From positions 1 through 64,000 of the forward strand of contig DATAYY010000154.1 in the NCBI GenBank assembly GCA_036272325.1: a DNA stretch of 64,000 nt. Reading direction: 5' to 3'. Below are positions 1 to 9,438 of the stretch, piece by piece. This DNA is from Schlegelella_A sp036272325. GTDB lineage: Bacteria; Pseudomonadota; Gammaproteobacteria; Burkholderiales; Burkholderiaceae_C. Each line of letters begins with the position of its first letter. Positions within the stretch are counted from its first letter, which is position 1. The translations under genes were made by a program, and so were the position numbers. Under the pieces are notes generated by a model. That model did no database searches, was not told where the DNA came from, and saw only the letters and a list, made by a program, of their open reading frames with translations.

Positions 1-179
1 CTCAGCGTTCCGGCCGAAGTCGACGAGAGGGACTCTGCGCCTTGCGGCCTGCGCTCACGGCACTCTCAGGGTTGGGGGTGCGCCAGCGTACTGCCGAACC
101 GTCGACCGGGACAACGGTCGCGAGTGCCGGAGCCGAATCGCCGCCTTGTACGATCTCGGCCGAGCGATACGGGGCCCGT

Positions 180-1091
180 ATGAACCTGCAGATCCGCGAC
201 CTCACGAAGACCTACGCCAACGGTGTGCGTGCGCTCGACCGCGTTACGCTCTCGATTCCGACCGGCATGTTCGGCCTGCTCGGCCCGAACGGTGCGGGCA
301 AGTCGACGCTGATGCGCACGATCGCGACGCTGCAGGAGGCCGACGCGGGCAGCGCGGCGCTGACAGGCCTCGCCGACGGCGACATCGACGTGCTGCGTGA
401 CAAGGACGCGGTCCGCAAGGTGCTCGGCTACCTGCCGCAGGACTTCGGCATCTACCCGAAGGTGTCGGCACAGGCCCTGCTCGACCACTTCGCGCGGCTG
501 AAGGGCCTGGTCGACGGCCGGGCGCGGCGGCAGACAGTCGAGGCGCTGCTCGAGCGGGTCAACCTGCACGCCGTGCGCAAGCAGCACCTGGGGGGCTTTT
601 CGGGCGGCATGCGGCAGCGCTTCGGCATCGCGCAGGCGCTGCTCTGTAACCCGCAGCTGGTCATCGTCGACGAGCCGACCGCAGGGCTCGACCCGGAGGA
701 GCGCGTCCGCTTCCACAACCTGCTCGCCGACATCGCATCAGACGTGATCGTGATCCTGTCGACCCACATCGTCAGCGATGTCGCCGACCTGTGCGGCCAG
801 TTCGCGGTGATCGACAAGGGCCGCCTCCTCCTCAGCGGCGAACCCGACGCGCTCGTCGCCGGGCTCGCCGGCCGGATCTGGCGAAAGGCCGCTGACAAGA
901 ACGAGATCGAGGCGATGAAGACGCGGCTTCGCCTCGTCTCGACCCGCCTGCAAGCGGGCCAGACGATCGTGCGCGCATACGCCGAAGAGCGGCCCGAGGC
1001 GGGCTTCGAGCCGGTCGCCGCCGAGCTCGAGGACGTCTATTTCTGCAGCATCGCCGGCTATCTGCGCGAGTCCGCCGAGGTGGTGGCCTGA
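180..1091 (+). CDS. ABC transporter ATP-binding protein (ABC-2 type exporter)
   Basis: This is the nucleotide-binding subunit of an ABC-2 type exporter, hydrolysing ATP at the cytoplasmic face of the membrane. The Walker A motif GPNGAGKS lies at residues 35-42, the signature FSGGM at 140-144 and Walker B LVIVDEP at about 160-166, followed by a switch histidine in STHIVSD. The frame is open back to position 42, but the ATG at 180 is preferred because family homology begins directly with MNLQIRDLTKTY and the upstream residues look like noise. The stop is one base before the GTG of the permease-peptidase gene, so the two are almost certainly co-translated partners. The C-terminal 80 residues form the variable extension usual for this subfamily. 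The substrate is unknown. Confidence 0.9.
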   Translation: MNLQIRDLTKTYANGVRALDRVTLSIPTGMFGLLGPNGAGKSTLMRTIATLQEADAGSAALTGLADGDIDVLRDKDAVRKVLGYLPQDFGIYPKVSAQALLDHFARLKGLVDGRARRQTVEALLERVNLHAVRKQHLGGFSGGMRQRFGIAQALLCNPQLVIVDEPTAGLDPEERVRFHNLLADIASDVIVILSTHIVSDVADLCGQFAVIDKGRLLLSGEPDALVAGLAGRIWRKAADKNEIEAMKTRLRLVSTRLQAGQTIVRAYAEERPEAGFEPVAAELEDVYFCSIAGYLRESAEVVA

Positions 1092-1092
1092 C

Positions 1093-4000
1093 GTGGCCTC
1101 GCCCTTTTGGACCATCGCCGCGTTCGACTTCGTCCGCCGCCTGCGGATGGTCTCGACCTGGGTCTACTTCGTCCTCTATGCCGTCGTCGCGGGCCTGTGG
1201 ATGGCCGCGGCAGGCGGCGCGATCTCCAGCGCGCACGTCAGCTTCGGCGGCGACAAGCTGCTGATTAACGGCAGCTACGCGCTCGCCATCGGCATCAGCG
1301 TCCTTGCCTTCACCGGCATCACCGTGATCGGCTCGATCGCCGGCCGGGCGGTGCAGCAGGACTTCGAGGCCGGCATCCATCCGTTCTTCTTCAGCGCGCC
1401 GATCACCAAGCGCGATTATTTCTTCGGCCGCCTGTTCGGCGCGTGGATGACGCTGGTGCTGGTCTTCATCGGCATCGCCATCGGTGTCGTGATCGGAACC
1501 CACTGGCCGGGAGTCGATGCCGCGCGCGTCCTCGCCGCGCCCGACTGGCAGAACTTCGCGCGGCCATACCTGTTCATCCTGATCCCGAACGTGCTCTGGC
1601 TCGGCGGCGGCTTCTTCGTCCTCGCTGCGCTGACGCGGCAGATGGCGCCGGTCTACGTCGCCGGCGTGATCGCGCTCGTCGCTTACCTGTTCGCCGTGAA
1701 CCTGCTCGGCGACATGGAGAACAAGACACTGGCCGCGCTGATCGACCCTTCGGGGGCGACCGCAGTCGACGTCCTGACGCGCTACTGGAGCGTTGCCCAG
1801 AAGAATGAACAAGCGGTGCCGCTGGCGGACGTGCTGCTCTGGAACCGGCTGCTCTGGGGCGGCCTCGGCGCGGTCGTCACGCTGTTCGGCTATCGCGCGT
1901 TCCGCATGGAGGCAGCGGCGCCCTCGCGACAGCGCAAGGCCCGCATCGCCGATGTCATCGAGGCCGACGGCGTCGCTGTCGCGCCGGCGCCTGCCGCGCC
2001 GTTGCAGGTCGCGCTTCCCGACCACAGCGCCGCCGCGTTCGCCAGCATGCTGCCCGGGCTGGCCGGCCTCTACATCCGCGAGATCGTGCGCAGCCCGCGC
2101 TTTCTCACCATCGTTCTCGGCGGCGTCATGCTCGTCGCCGGCAACGCGACGACACTCGGCTCGCTCTACGGCACCAACACCTACCCGCTCACCTACAAGG
2201 TACTCGACCTCGTCTCGGGCCTGTTCGGCCTGTTCGTGCTGATCGTTACCGCGATCTACACCGGCGAGCTCGTCTGGCGCGAGCGCGACGCGCGCATGGA
2301 CGAGATCAGCGACAGCACGCCAGCGCCGACCTGGCTCGGCTTCATCGCCAAGTTCATCACCATCCTCGTCCTTCAACTGCTGCTGCTCGTCGCGGTGCTC
2401 CTCTGCAGCATCGGCGTGCAGGTGCTGCAGGGTTTTTTCCGGATCGACCTCGGCCAGTACCTGTTCGAGCTGTTCGTGCTCCAGTTCAGCGGCTATGTCA
2501 TGGTCGCAGTGCTCGCTTTCGTCGTCCACACGATCGTCAACAACAAGTACCTCGGCCACTTCGTCGTCGGCCTGGTGTTCTTGGTCAGCTTGCGGCTGCC
2601 GTCGTTCGGCTTCGAGGACCGCCTCTACCTCTACGCCAGCAGCCCGTCGCTGGTCTACTCGGACATGAACGGCTGGGGCCACTTCCTGCCGGCGGTGTTC
2701 TGGTTCCGTGTCTACTGGCTGGCGTTCGCGGCGCTGCTGCTCGTGCTCTCGTACGCGCTCTGGGTCCGCGGCCGCGAAGACCGCTGGCGGCGCCGCTGGC
2801 GAGCGGCGGCGGCGCGCATGCACGCTCCGGCCTGGTCGATCGCCGGCGCCGCCGCGGTCGTCTTCGCGGCGACTGGCAGCTGGATCTTCTACAACACGCA
2901 CGTCCTCAACACGTTCGTTTCGCGCAGCGACGGCCTCGCGCGCCGCGCGGAGTACGAGCGGCACTACAAGTCGCTCGCCGGTGCGCCGCAGCCACGCATT
3001 ACCGTGGTCGACGTCCGGGTCGACTTGCATCCCGAGCAGAACCGGGTCCGCATCACCGGGTCGTACACGCTCGTCAACCGGACCGCGGCGCCGATCCGCG
3101 ACGTCTACGTCGTCTACCCGCGCACCGCCGACGTGCACGCGATGGCCTTCGGCGTCGCCGCCAGGCTCGCCGACGAGGAACCCGATCTGTCCTGGCACCA
3201 CTACGTGCTCGCCGACGCGCTCGAGCCGGCAGCGACAACGACGTTCAGCTTCGACATCGACTATGGCGCCAGGGGCTTCACCAACAACGGCGCCGATCCG
3301 GTCGTGCTCGGCAACGGCACGTTCCTGAACGCAGGCCTGTCTGCCGAGACGACGCTGATGCCGAGCTTCGGCTACGACGAGAACGGAGAGCTGTCGACCG
3401 ACCGCGAACGCAAGGAGCACGGCCTGGCGACGAAGCCGCGCATGCACGACCTTGCCGACCCTGCGCAGCTGATGCAGAACGCGCTGTCGCGCGACGCCGA
3501 CTTCATCGACTACCGCGCTCGCTTCTGCACCGCTGCCGACCAGCTCCCCGTGACCTCGGGCTACGTCGTCCGCGATGCCGTCGACAATGGCCGCCGCTGC
3601 ATCGACTACCGGATGGACTCGAAGATGGCCGACATCTATTCGTTCGTCTCGGCGCGCTACGAGATCCTGCGCGACGTCTGGCACGGGCCGGGCGGCGACG
3701 TCGCGGTCGAGATCGACTACCAGCGCGGCCACGAATACGACCTCGCGCGGATGGTCGCCGGCGTCAAGGACTCGCTCGCGTACTACACCGCGCACTACGG
3801 CCCGTACCAGCACAAAGTCCTGCGCATCGTCGAGTTCCCGCGCTTCTCGCGCAGCGGCAGCTTCGCCGAGTCGTTCCCGAACACGGTGCCGTTCAACGAG
3901 GCGATCGGCTTCACCGCCAAGGTCGACGACCGCGATCCGAACGACGTCGACTATCCGTACTTCGTCACCGCCCACGAGGTCGCGCATCAATGGTGGGCGC

Positions 4001-4737
4001 ACCAGGAAATGCCGGCCAACGTGCAGGGCGCCGAGTTCATCACCGAGAGCCTGGCCGAATACTCGGCGCTGATGGTGCTGAAGCAGAAGTACGGAGACGC
4101 GAAGATGCGGCGCTTCCTGAAGTACGAGCTCGACCGCTATCTGGTCGGCCGCGGCACCGAGCAGAAGCAGGAGCAACCGCTCGTGCGCGCCGACGGCGCC
4201 GCCTACGTGCACTACCAGAAAGGCGCGCTGGTGCTCTACGCGCTGCAGGACGCGATCGGCGAGCCGGCGATCGACGACGCGCTGTCGGCGTTCCTGAAGC
4301 GCTGGCATTTCGCCGGACCGCCGTACGCGCGCTCGGTCGACCTGCTCGCCGAGTTCCGCCGCGTCACGCCGCCGGCGCTGCAGCCGCTGATCGCCGACCT
4401 GTTCGAGACGATCACGCTCTACGACGTGCGCGCGATCGATGCCGTCGCCAAGCGCCAGGGCGACGGCAGCGAGGTCGCCGAGCTCCGCGTCTTGGCGAAG
4501 AAGATCCGCGCCGACGGCGGCGGCAACGAGACCGAGGTGCCGTTCGACGGCGAGGTCGACATCGGTACGCTCGACGATCACGGCAACGTGCTAGCGATCG
4601 GAAAGCAGCGCGTCCGCTCGGGCGAGAATCGCTTCGAGCTGGCGCTGACGCCCGGCGCGGCGCGGGCCGGCATTGACCCGCTCGGCAAGCTCATCGATCG
4701 CGACCTCAGCGACAACACGGTGGCGATCACGCGCTGA
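1093..4737 (+). CDS. ABC-2 permease fused to an M1-family metallopeptidase
   Basis: This protein of 1214 residues combines an N-terminal ABC-2 type membrane region (about residues 1-600, many hydrophobic helices in two blocks) with a C-terminal M1 aminopeptidase-like domain. The peptidase zinc site is visible as HEVAH at 961-965 with a glutamate in TESLAEY at 985. That is 19 residues after the second histidine, where classical M1 enzymes have 18. I could not find a GAMEN exopeptidase motif. The start is a GTG two bases after the stop of the ATPase gene. The same fusion is known in other Proteobacteria, but its substrate is not established. The topology suggests export coupled to peptide cleavage, or the domain may be a non-catalytic scaffold. 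Confidence 0.88.
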   Translation: MASPFWTIAAFDFVRRLRMVSTWVYFVLYAVVAGLWMAAAGGAISSAHVSFGGDKLLINGSYALAIGISVLAFTGITVIGSIAGRAVQQDFEAGIHPFFFSAPITKRDYFFGRLFGAWMTLVLVFIGIAIGVVIGTHWPGVDAARVLAAPDWQNFARPYLFILIPNVLWLGGGFFVLAALTRQMAPVYVAGVIALVAYLFAVNLLGDMENKTLAALIDPSGATAVDVLTRYWSVAQKNEQAVPLADVLLWNRLLWGGLGAVVTLFGYRAFRMEAAAPSRQRKARIADVIEADGVAVAPAPAAPLQVALPDHSAAAFASMLPGLAGLYIREIVRSPRFLTIVLGGVMLVAGNATTLGSLYGTNTYPLTYKVLDLVSGLFGLFVLIVTAIYTGELVWRERDARMDEISDSTPAPTWLGFIAKFITILVLQLLLLVAVLLCSIGVQVLQGFFRIDLGQYLFELFVLQFSGYVMVAVLAFVVHTIVNNKYLGHFVVGLVFLVSLRLPSFGFEDRLYLYASSPSLVYSDMNGWGHFLPAVFWFRVYWLAFAALLLVLSYALWVRGREDRWRRRWRAAAARMHAPAWSIAGAAAVVFAATGSWIFYNTHVLNTFVSRSDGLARRAEYERHYKSLAGAPQPRITVVDVRVDLHPEQNRVRITGSYTLVNRTAAPIRDVYVVYPRTADVHAMAFGVAARLADEEPDLSWHHYVLADALEPAATTTFSFDIDYGARGFTNNGADPVVLGNGTFLNAGLSAETTLMPSFGYDENGELSTDRERKEHGLATKPRMHDLADPAQLMQNALSRDADFIDYRARFCTAADQLPVTSGYVVRDAVDNGRRCIDYRMDSKMADIYSFVSARYEILRDVWHGPGGDVAVEIDYQRGHEYDLARMVAGVKDSLAYYTAHYGPYQHKVLRIVEFPRFSRSGSFAESFPNTVPFNEAIGFTAKVDDRDPNDVDYPYFVTAHEVAHQWWAHQEMPANVQGAEFITESLAEYSALMVLKQKYGDAKMRRFLKYELDRYLVGRGTEQKQEQPLVRADGAAYVHYQKGALVLYALQDAIGEPAIDDALSAFLKRWHFAGPPYARSVDLLAEFRRVTPPALQPLIADLFETITLYDVRAIDAVAKRQGDGSEVAELRVLAKKIRADGGGNETEVPFDGEVDIGTLDDHGNVLAIGKQRVRSGENRFELALTPGAARAGIDPLGKLIDRDLSDNTVAITR

Positions 4738-4773
4738 TCGCAGGGCGCGAGGCACTCCGCGGCGAAGGCGGCC

Positions 4774-6324
4774 ATGACGACGTTGCTCGCTGCCGTGGTC
4801 GACGCGTCCGCGCGGGTCGCGAAGACGAGCGGCCGGATCGCCAAGCGCGACGCGATCGCCGAGTGTCTGCGCGGTGCCGGCGCCGACGAGGTCGAAGTGG
4901 TCGTGGCCTATCTGTCGGGTGAGACGCCGCAGGGCCGGATCGGGATCGGCTATCGGACGCTGGCAACGCTGCGCGGCGCGTCCACCGGCGACGCGACGCT
5001 TGCGGTCGGCGATGTCGACGCGGCGCTCACCCATGTCGCGGCGACGACCGGCAAGGGCTCCGCGGAGGCACGCGGCAAGTTGCTGCGCGAACTGTTCGCT
5101 CGCGCGACCGCGGCCGAGCAAGAGTTCCTCGTTCGCCTCCTCGTCGGCGAGCTCCGCCAGGGCGCGCTCGAAGGCGTGATGATCGACGCGATCGCGGCCG
5201 CCGCCGGCCTCGCCGCGGCCGACGTGCGCCGTGCGGCGATGGTCACCGGCAGCGTCGGCACGGTCGCGCGCGTCGCGATGACCGAGGGCGCGGTCGGCCT
5301 GGCCCGGTTCCAGGTCGCGCTGCAGCGGCCGATCCAGCCGATGCTCGCCCAGCCCGCCGACGACATCGCCGACGCCGTCACGCGGCTCGGCACGGCAGCG
5401 GTCGAGTGGAAGGTCGACGGCGCCCGCGTCCAGGTGCACAAGGCCGGTCGCGACGTCCGTGTCTACACGCGAGCGCTGAACGAGGTCACGGCGTCGGTGC
5501 CCGAGATCGTCGAGGCGTTGCGCGAGCTGCCGGCGAACGAATTGATCCTCGATGGCGAGGCGGTCGTGCTCGACTCCCGCGGCGCGCCGCTCGCGTTCCA
5601 GGTCACGATGCGGCGCTTCGGCCGCAAGCTCGATGTCGAGCGCCTGCGCGCCGAGCTGCCGCTCGCCGCCTACTTCTTCGACTGCCTCTTCTTTGACGGC
5701 ACGCCGCTCGTCGGGCGGCCGGCGCAGGAGCGCTTCGACGCGCTGGCCGCTGCGCTGCCGCCGGCGCTGGTGGTTCCGCGTCTCGTCACGGCGGATGTCG
5801 CCGCTGCCGAAGACTTCTACGCCGACGCGCTCGCGCGCGGCCACGAGGGCGTGATGGTGAAGGCGCTCGACGCGCCGTACGAAGCGGGCAGCCGCGGCGC
5901 GAGCTGGCTCAAGGTCAAGCGCGCGCACACGCTCGACCTCGTCGTCCTCGCCGCCGAGTGGGGGCACGGACGTCGCCACGGCTGGCTCTCGAACCTGCAT
6001 CTCGGCGCCCGCGACCCGGCGGGCGGCTGGGTGATGCTCGGCAAGACGTTCAAAGGCATGACCGATGCGCTGCTCGCGTGGCAGACGCGCGAGCTGCTTG
6101 CTCGAGAGAACGCGCGCGACGCCTACACGGTCTGGGTTCGCGCCGAGCTTGTCGTCGAAATCGCGTTCAACGACCTGCAGGCGAGCCCTCAGTATCCCGG
6201 CGGCCTCGCGCTTCGTTTCGCGCGCGTCAAGGGCTACCGGCCGGACAAGCGCGCCGAGGATGCCGATACCATCGAGACCGTGCGCGCTCTCTACGACGCG
6301 CAGCTCGCCGGCGGCGCGCGCTGA
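4774..6324 (+). CDS. ATP-dependent DNA ligase (archaeal/LigB-type, 516 aa)
   Basis: This is a stand-alone ATP-dependent DNA ligase that seals nicks through an adenylated lysine intermediate. The adenylation motif EWKVDGAR puts the nucleophile at Lys213; further nucleotidyltransferase motifs are ELILDGEAVVLD, FFDCLFFDG, EGVMVKAL and SWLKVK. The first 170 residues match the N-terminal DNA-binding domain of the class that includes archaeal ligases and mycobacterial LigB. The C-terminal OB-fold region ends in LRFARVKGYRPDK. No LigD-type polymerase or nuclease domain is present, and no Ku gene is nearby. The ATG at 4774 has a weak AAGG sequence upstream. Bacteria rely on the NAD-dependent LigA for replication, so this is probably a repair ligase. 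It reads in the same direction as the ABC genes but need not be functionally linked to them. Confidence 0.92.
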   Translation: MTTLLAAVVDASARVAKTSGRIAKRDAIAECLRGAGADEVEVVVAYLSGETPQGRIGIGYRTLATLRGASTGDATLAVGDVDAALTHVAATTGKGSAEARGKLLRELFARATAAEQEFLVRLLVGELRQGALEGVMIDAIAAAAGLAAADVRRAAMVTGSVGTVARVAMTEGAVGLARFQVALQRPIQPMLAQPADDIADAVTRLGTAAVEWKVDGARVQVHKAGRDVRVYTRALNEVTASVPEIVEALRELPANELILDGEAVVLDSRGAPLAFQVTMRRFGRKLDVERLRAELPLAAYFFDCLFFDGTPLVGRPAQERFDALAAALPPALVVPRLVTADVAAAEDFYADALARGHEGVMVKALDAPYEAGSRGASWLKVKRAHTLDLVVLAAEWGHGRRHGWLSNLHLGARDPAGGWVMLGKTFKGMTDALLAWQTRELLARENARDAYTVWVRAELVVEIAFNDLQASPQYPGGLALRFARVKGYRPDKRAEDADTIETVRALYDAQLAGGAR

Positions 6325-6346
6325 GCGGTCGGCGCGCGGCGCGAGA

Positions 6347-6928
6347 TCAGCGCGCCGGCGCGACCTTGTGCACCAACTCGAGTGCCCGCGCGACGTTTTC
6401 TTCCGGCGAAACGCCGCCGACGACGGCGAGCACGGTGCCGTCGGGTTTGACGACGAAGGTCGTTCGCTCGGCGAAGCCGTGGTCGATGTCCTTGCCACGG
6501 GTGTCGGTGGCGCCGCGGATCGCGCCGCTGACCTTCAGGCCGTACGAACGCGCGATCTTGCCGTCGCCGTCGGAGGCGACCGCGAGCTTGCCGGCGCAAT
6601 AGTCGGGATCGGCGGAGAACGCGTTCAGCCGCTCGATGCTGTCGAGCGAGACGCCGATCACGCTGGCGCCGGCGGCGGCGAAGCGATCGGCCTTGGTGGA
6701 GAACTCGTGCGCCTGGACGTTGCAACCGCTCGTATAGGCCGAGGGATAGAAGTAGACGACGACCGGCCCCTTGGCGAGGCCTTCCTGCAGCGAATAGGTG
6801 AACGGCTTGCCGGCGAACGACGCCGGCGCCGTGAACGCGGGCGCGACGTCGCCGGCCTTCAGCGCGGCGAACGCCGCCGTCGTTGCGGCCAGCAGGGCGA
6901 ACAGGGAAGCGATGTTGCGCAGGGTCAT
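6347..6928 (-). CDS. Secreted peroxiredoxin (AhpC/TSA family)
   Basis: This 193-residue thiol peroxidase carries an N-terminal signal sequence (about residues 1-21, hydrophobic, ending AAFA), so it probably acts in the periplasm. The peroxidatic site is seen as YPSAYTSGC with Cys69, fitting the PxxxTxxC pattern of peroxiredoxins. A second cysteine, Cys111 in DPDYC, could resolve the sulfenic acid. The thioredoxin-fold core follows, with TTFVVKPDGTVLAVVGG near the C-terminus. The gene is convergent with the DNA ligase gene, with 22 bases between the stops. Its reductant partner is not encoded nearby. Members of this secreted subgroup are poorly characterised; reduction of hydrogen peroxide or organic peroxides is inferred from the family. 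Confidence 0.9.
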   Translation of the reverse strand: MTLRNIASLFALLAATTAAFAALKAGDVAPAFTAPASFAGKPFTYSLQEGLAKGPVVVYFYPSAYTSGCNVQAHEFSTKADRFAAAGASVIGVSLDSIERLNAFSADPDYCAGKLAVASDGDGKIARSYGLKVSGAIRGATDTRGKDIDHGFAERTTFVVKPDGTVLAVVGGVSPEENVARALELVHKVAPAR

Positions 6929-7084
6929 GGGAGCTTTCGGAGTGCAGTTGTGCCGGCGGCGGAGCGCTCGGTCGACGGCGATACCGTTCGCTGCTGATTC
7001 TCGTGCGTTCCGCGAGCCCGCGTTGCGGCGAGGGCGTCAGGGCGGCGAATCACAATCTCCGCCAGGGCTTGGCCCACTTCCGGA

Positions 7085-7851
7085 ATGCGCAACCCGCTCG
7101 ATTTCAGCTCGTGGCAGGGCATCGTGACGACGCTGGTCGGCCTCGTTGTGATCTCCCTCGTCGCGGTGGGGATTCGCCTGCTCGACAGAGCGTGCAGCGG
7201 CGGCGCGAGCGCGAGAACAGGCAGATCAATGAGCGGCTGAAGACGCTCATCGCTGCCTACAAGACGTTGGGCGGATCGTTCACCGGCGATCTCGCGGTCG
7301 ACCCGCGCCATTTGCGCGACCTGCGCACGCGCTCCGCCGCGCACGGCACCGATGCCGTTGCGACTCTGGCGGTGGCGCAAGGGTCGGCTGCGGCACCCGA
7401 AGGCACGGCGTACGCCGGCGGCCCTGGCGCCGAGCGGCGCCGCCGCGTGCGCGACGCCGTCGAGGCGGCGCTCGCCGATGTCATCGTGCTCGGCACCGAG
7501 GAACAGGTGCGACTCGCAGTGCGTGCCGCCGACGAAATGGTCGCCGGCCGCAGCATCGAGCTGGCGGAGCTGGTCGTGTCGTTGCGAACGTTCATCCGCG
7601 ATGCACTCGATCTCGATCCGGTTCCGGCCGAGCTGACCATCCCCAGGCAAGGTCCGCTGCGCGCCGCCGAGTCGGCGCGCGCAGGAGGCGGCGGCGGCGA
7701 GCGTGCGGGCGGTGGTGGTGCGGCCGGCGGGCGGGGCGCCGCCGGTATGGGCGCAGGCATCGGCGCTGGCGTCGGCATCGCCGGGGTCGGCGCCCGTGGC
7801 ACGGGCGCGCTCGGTCCGGCCGCAACCGCAGACGACGCGGACGACCGCTAG
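7085..7851 (+). pseudogene. Conserved single-pass membrane protein, interrupted by a frameshift
   Basis: The N-terminal 33 codons from the ATG at 7085 encode MRNPLDFSSWQGIVTT and then one transmembrane helix rich in V, L and I, ending in GIRLL. The following conserved part (QRRRERENRQINERLKTL, then the YKTLGGSFTG and GTEEQVRLA segments) is in the next frame from about position 7183 to the stop at 7849-7851. I recognise these halves as adjoining parts of one conserved proteobacterial protein of unknown function, so a 1- or 2-base change near 7180-7190 has split it. A GTG at 7192 could still allow translation of the soluble part alone. The C-terminal 60 residues are Gly/Ala-rich low complexity. 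The break could be a true mutation or a sequencing error. Confidence 0.6.
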
Positions 7852-7921
7852 CCGCTCGTCCCTTCGCGCGCCGCGATCGCCGCCATCGCGCACACTTCGA
7901 GGCTGCGCACGCCGCTACGCC

Positions 7922-9433
7922 ATGACTGCCGCCACCGCCTTTCGCTTCGACAACTCGTACGCCCGCGACCTCAAGGACTTCGCCTTGCCGTGGCGGCCCG
8001 CGGCAGTGCCGGCGCCGAAGTGGCTGTTCTTCAACCGCTCGCTCGCCGACGAGCTCGGCCTCGACGCCGGCGCGCTCGAAGGCGATGCCGGCGCGGCGCT
8101 CTTTGCCGGCAACGCGCTGCCCGAAGGCGCTGAGCCGATCGCGCAGGCATACGCCGGCCACCAGTTCGGCGGCTTTTCGCCGCAGCTCGGCGACGGCCGC
8201 GCGGTCCTGCTCGGCGAAGTCATCGATCGTGCCGGGCGGCGCCGCGACATCGCGATGAAAGGCTCGGGTCGGACGCCGTTCTCGCGCGGCGGCGATGGCA
8301 AGGCCGCGGTCGGGCCGATGCTGCGCGAGGTGCTGATCGGCGAGGCGATGCATGCGCTCGGCATCGCGACGACGCGGGCGCTCGCGGTCGTCGCCACCGG
8401 CGAGCCGGTGCTGCGCGAGGAAGTCCTGCCGGGCGCGGTGCTGACGCGCGTCGCCGCCAGTCACATCCGCGTCGGCACGTTCCAGTTCTTCGCCGTGCGC
8501 GGCGACGTCGAGCGCGTGCGCCAGCTCGCCGAGTACACGATCGCGCGCCACGATCCGGCGCTCATCGGCACGCCGCGGCGCTTTCTCGGCCTGCTCGAGA
8601 ACGTCGCCGAGCGCCAGGCGGCGCTGATCGCGCGATGGATGAACGTCGGCTTCATCCACGGCGTGATGAACACCGACAACATGACGCTCTCGGGCGAGAC
8701 GATTGACTACGGCCCGTGCGCGTTCATGGAGGCCTACGATCCCGCCGCGGTCTTCAGCTCGATCGACCAGCACGGCCGCTATGCGTTCGGCAACCAGCCC
8801 GACATCGCGCTCTGGAACCTCGCGCGCCTGGCAGAGACGCTGCTGCCCTTGCTCGCCGACGATCCCGAGGACGCGGCCGCGCAGGCGACGCAGGTCCTCG
8901 AAGCGTTCCCGGCGCGCTATCGCGGCCAGCTCCTGCGTGGCCAGCGAGCCAAGCTCGGTCTCGTCGGCGACGGCGGCGACGACGAGGCCGACGCTGCGCT
9001 CGCCGACGACTGGCTTTCGCTCCTGCACACCCAGCACGTCGATTTCACGCTCGCGTGGCGCCGCCTCGCCGATGCGGCTGGCGGTGACGCCGCGCCGTTG
9101 CGCGCGCTGTTCGTCGATGCCGCTGCGCTCGGTGCGTGGCTCGGTCGCTGGCGCGCGCGCAGCGGGCGCGACGACAGCGGCGACGCTGCTGCGCTGGCGC
9201 TCGCCGCCGCGCGCGCCGCGCAGATGCGCCGCGCAAGCCCCCTCGTCATCCCGCGCAACCACCGCGTCGAGGAGGCGCTCGCCGCGGCGTCCGGCGCCGA
9301 CGATCTCGGCCCCTTCGAGCGTCTCCTCGACGCAGTGCGCCGGCCGTACGACGAATCGCCGGCGCTGGCCGTCTACGCCGAGCCGGCGCCGGTCGAGGTC
9401 ACGGCGCGCTACCGGACGTTCTGCGGGACCTGA
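7922..9433 (+). CDS. selO: Protein adenylyltransferase SelO (YdiU family)
   Basis: This is the pseudokinase-fold enzyme that transfers AMP from ATP to hydroxyl side chains of proteins; in E. coli and mitochondria it acts in redox homeostasis. Family landmarks are QAYAGHQFGGFSPQLGDGRA, then KGSGRTPFSRGGDGKA, then GVMNTDNMTLSGETIDYGPC, which holds the catalytic-loop Asp and metal-binding residues. The length is 503 residues, near the family norm. The ATG at 7922 places the protein directly at the usual FRFDNSYARDL beginning; the frame is open further upstream but that part lacks homology. The stop is 5 bases before the GTG start of the TMEM175-like gene, so the two may share a transcript. The C-terminal selenocysteine of eukaryotic SelO is not expected in bacteria and is not seen. 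Confidence 0.93.
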   Translation: MTAATAFRFDNSYARDLKDFALPWRPAAVPAPKWLFFNRSLADELGLDAGALEGDAGAALFAGNALPEGAEPIAQAYAGHQFGGFSPQLGDGRAVLLGEVIDRAGRRRDIAMKGSGRTPFSRGGDGKAAVGPMLREVLIGEAMHALGIATTRALAVVATGEPVLREEVLPGAVLTRVAASHIRVGTFQFFAVRGDVERVRQLAEYTIARHDPALIGTPRRFLGLLENVAERQAALIARWMNVGFIHGVMNTDNMTLSGETIDYGPCAFMEAYDPAAVFSSIDQHGRYAFGNQPDIALWNLARLAETLLPLLADDPEDAAAQATQVLEAFPARYRGQLLRGQRAKLGLVGDGGDDEADAALADDWLSLLHTQHVDFTLAWRRLADAAGGDAAPLRALFVDAAALGAWLGRWRARSGRDDSGDAAALALAAARAAQMRRASPLVIPRNHRVEEALAAASGADDLGPFERLLDAVRRPYDESPALAVYAEPAPVEVTARYRTFCGT

Positions 9434-9438
9434 GAGCC

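Noticed and set aside
1..179. Gene start in the first 179 bases
   Set aside because: The frame from 42 is open but the residues before the ATG at 180 have no family similarity.
832..4581. Very long open frame on the minus strand opposite the permease-peptidase gene
   Set aside because: Its translation is Arg/Asp/Glu/Val-rich low complexity without domains; it mirrors the codon bias of the real plus-strand gene.
4774..6324. LigD-type non-homologous end-joining ligase
   Set aside because: No polymerase or phosphoesterase domain and no Ku gene nearby; the N-terminal domain is of LigB/archaeal type.
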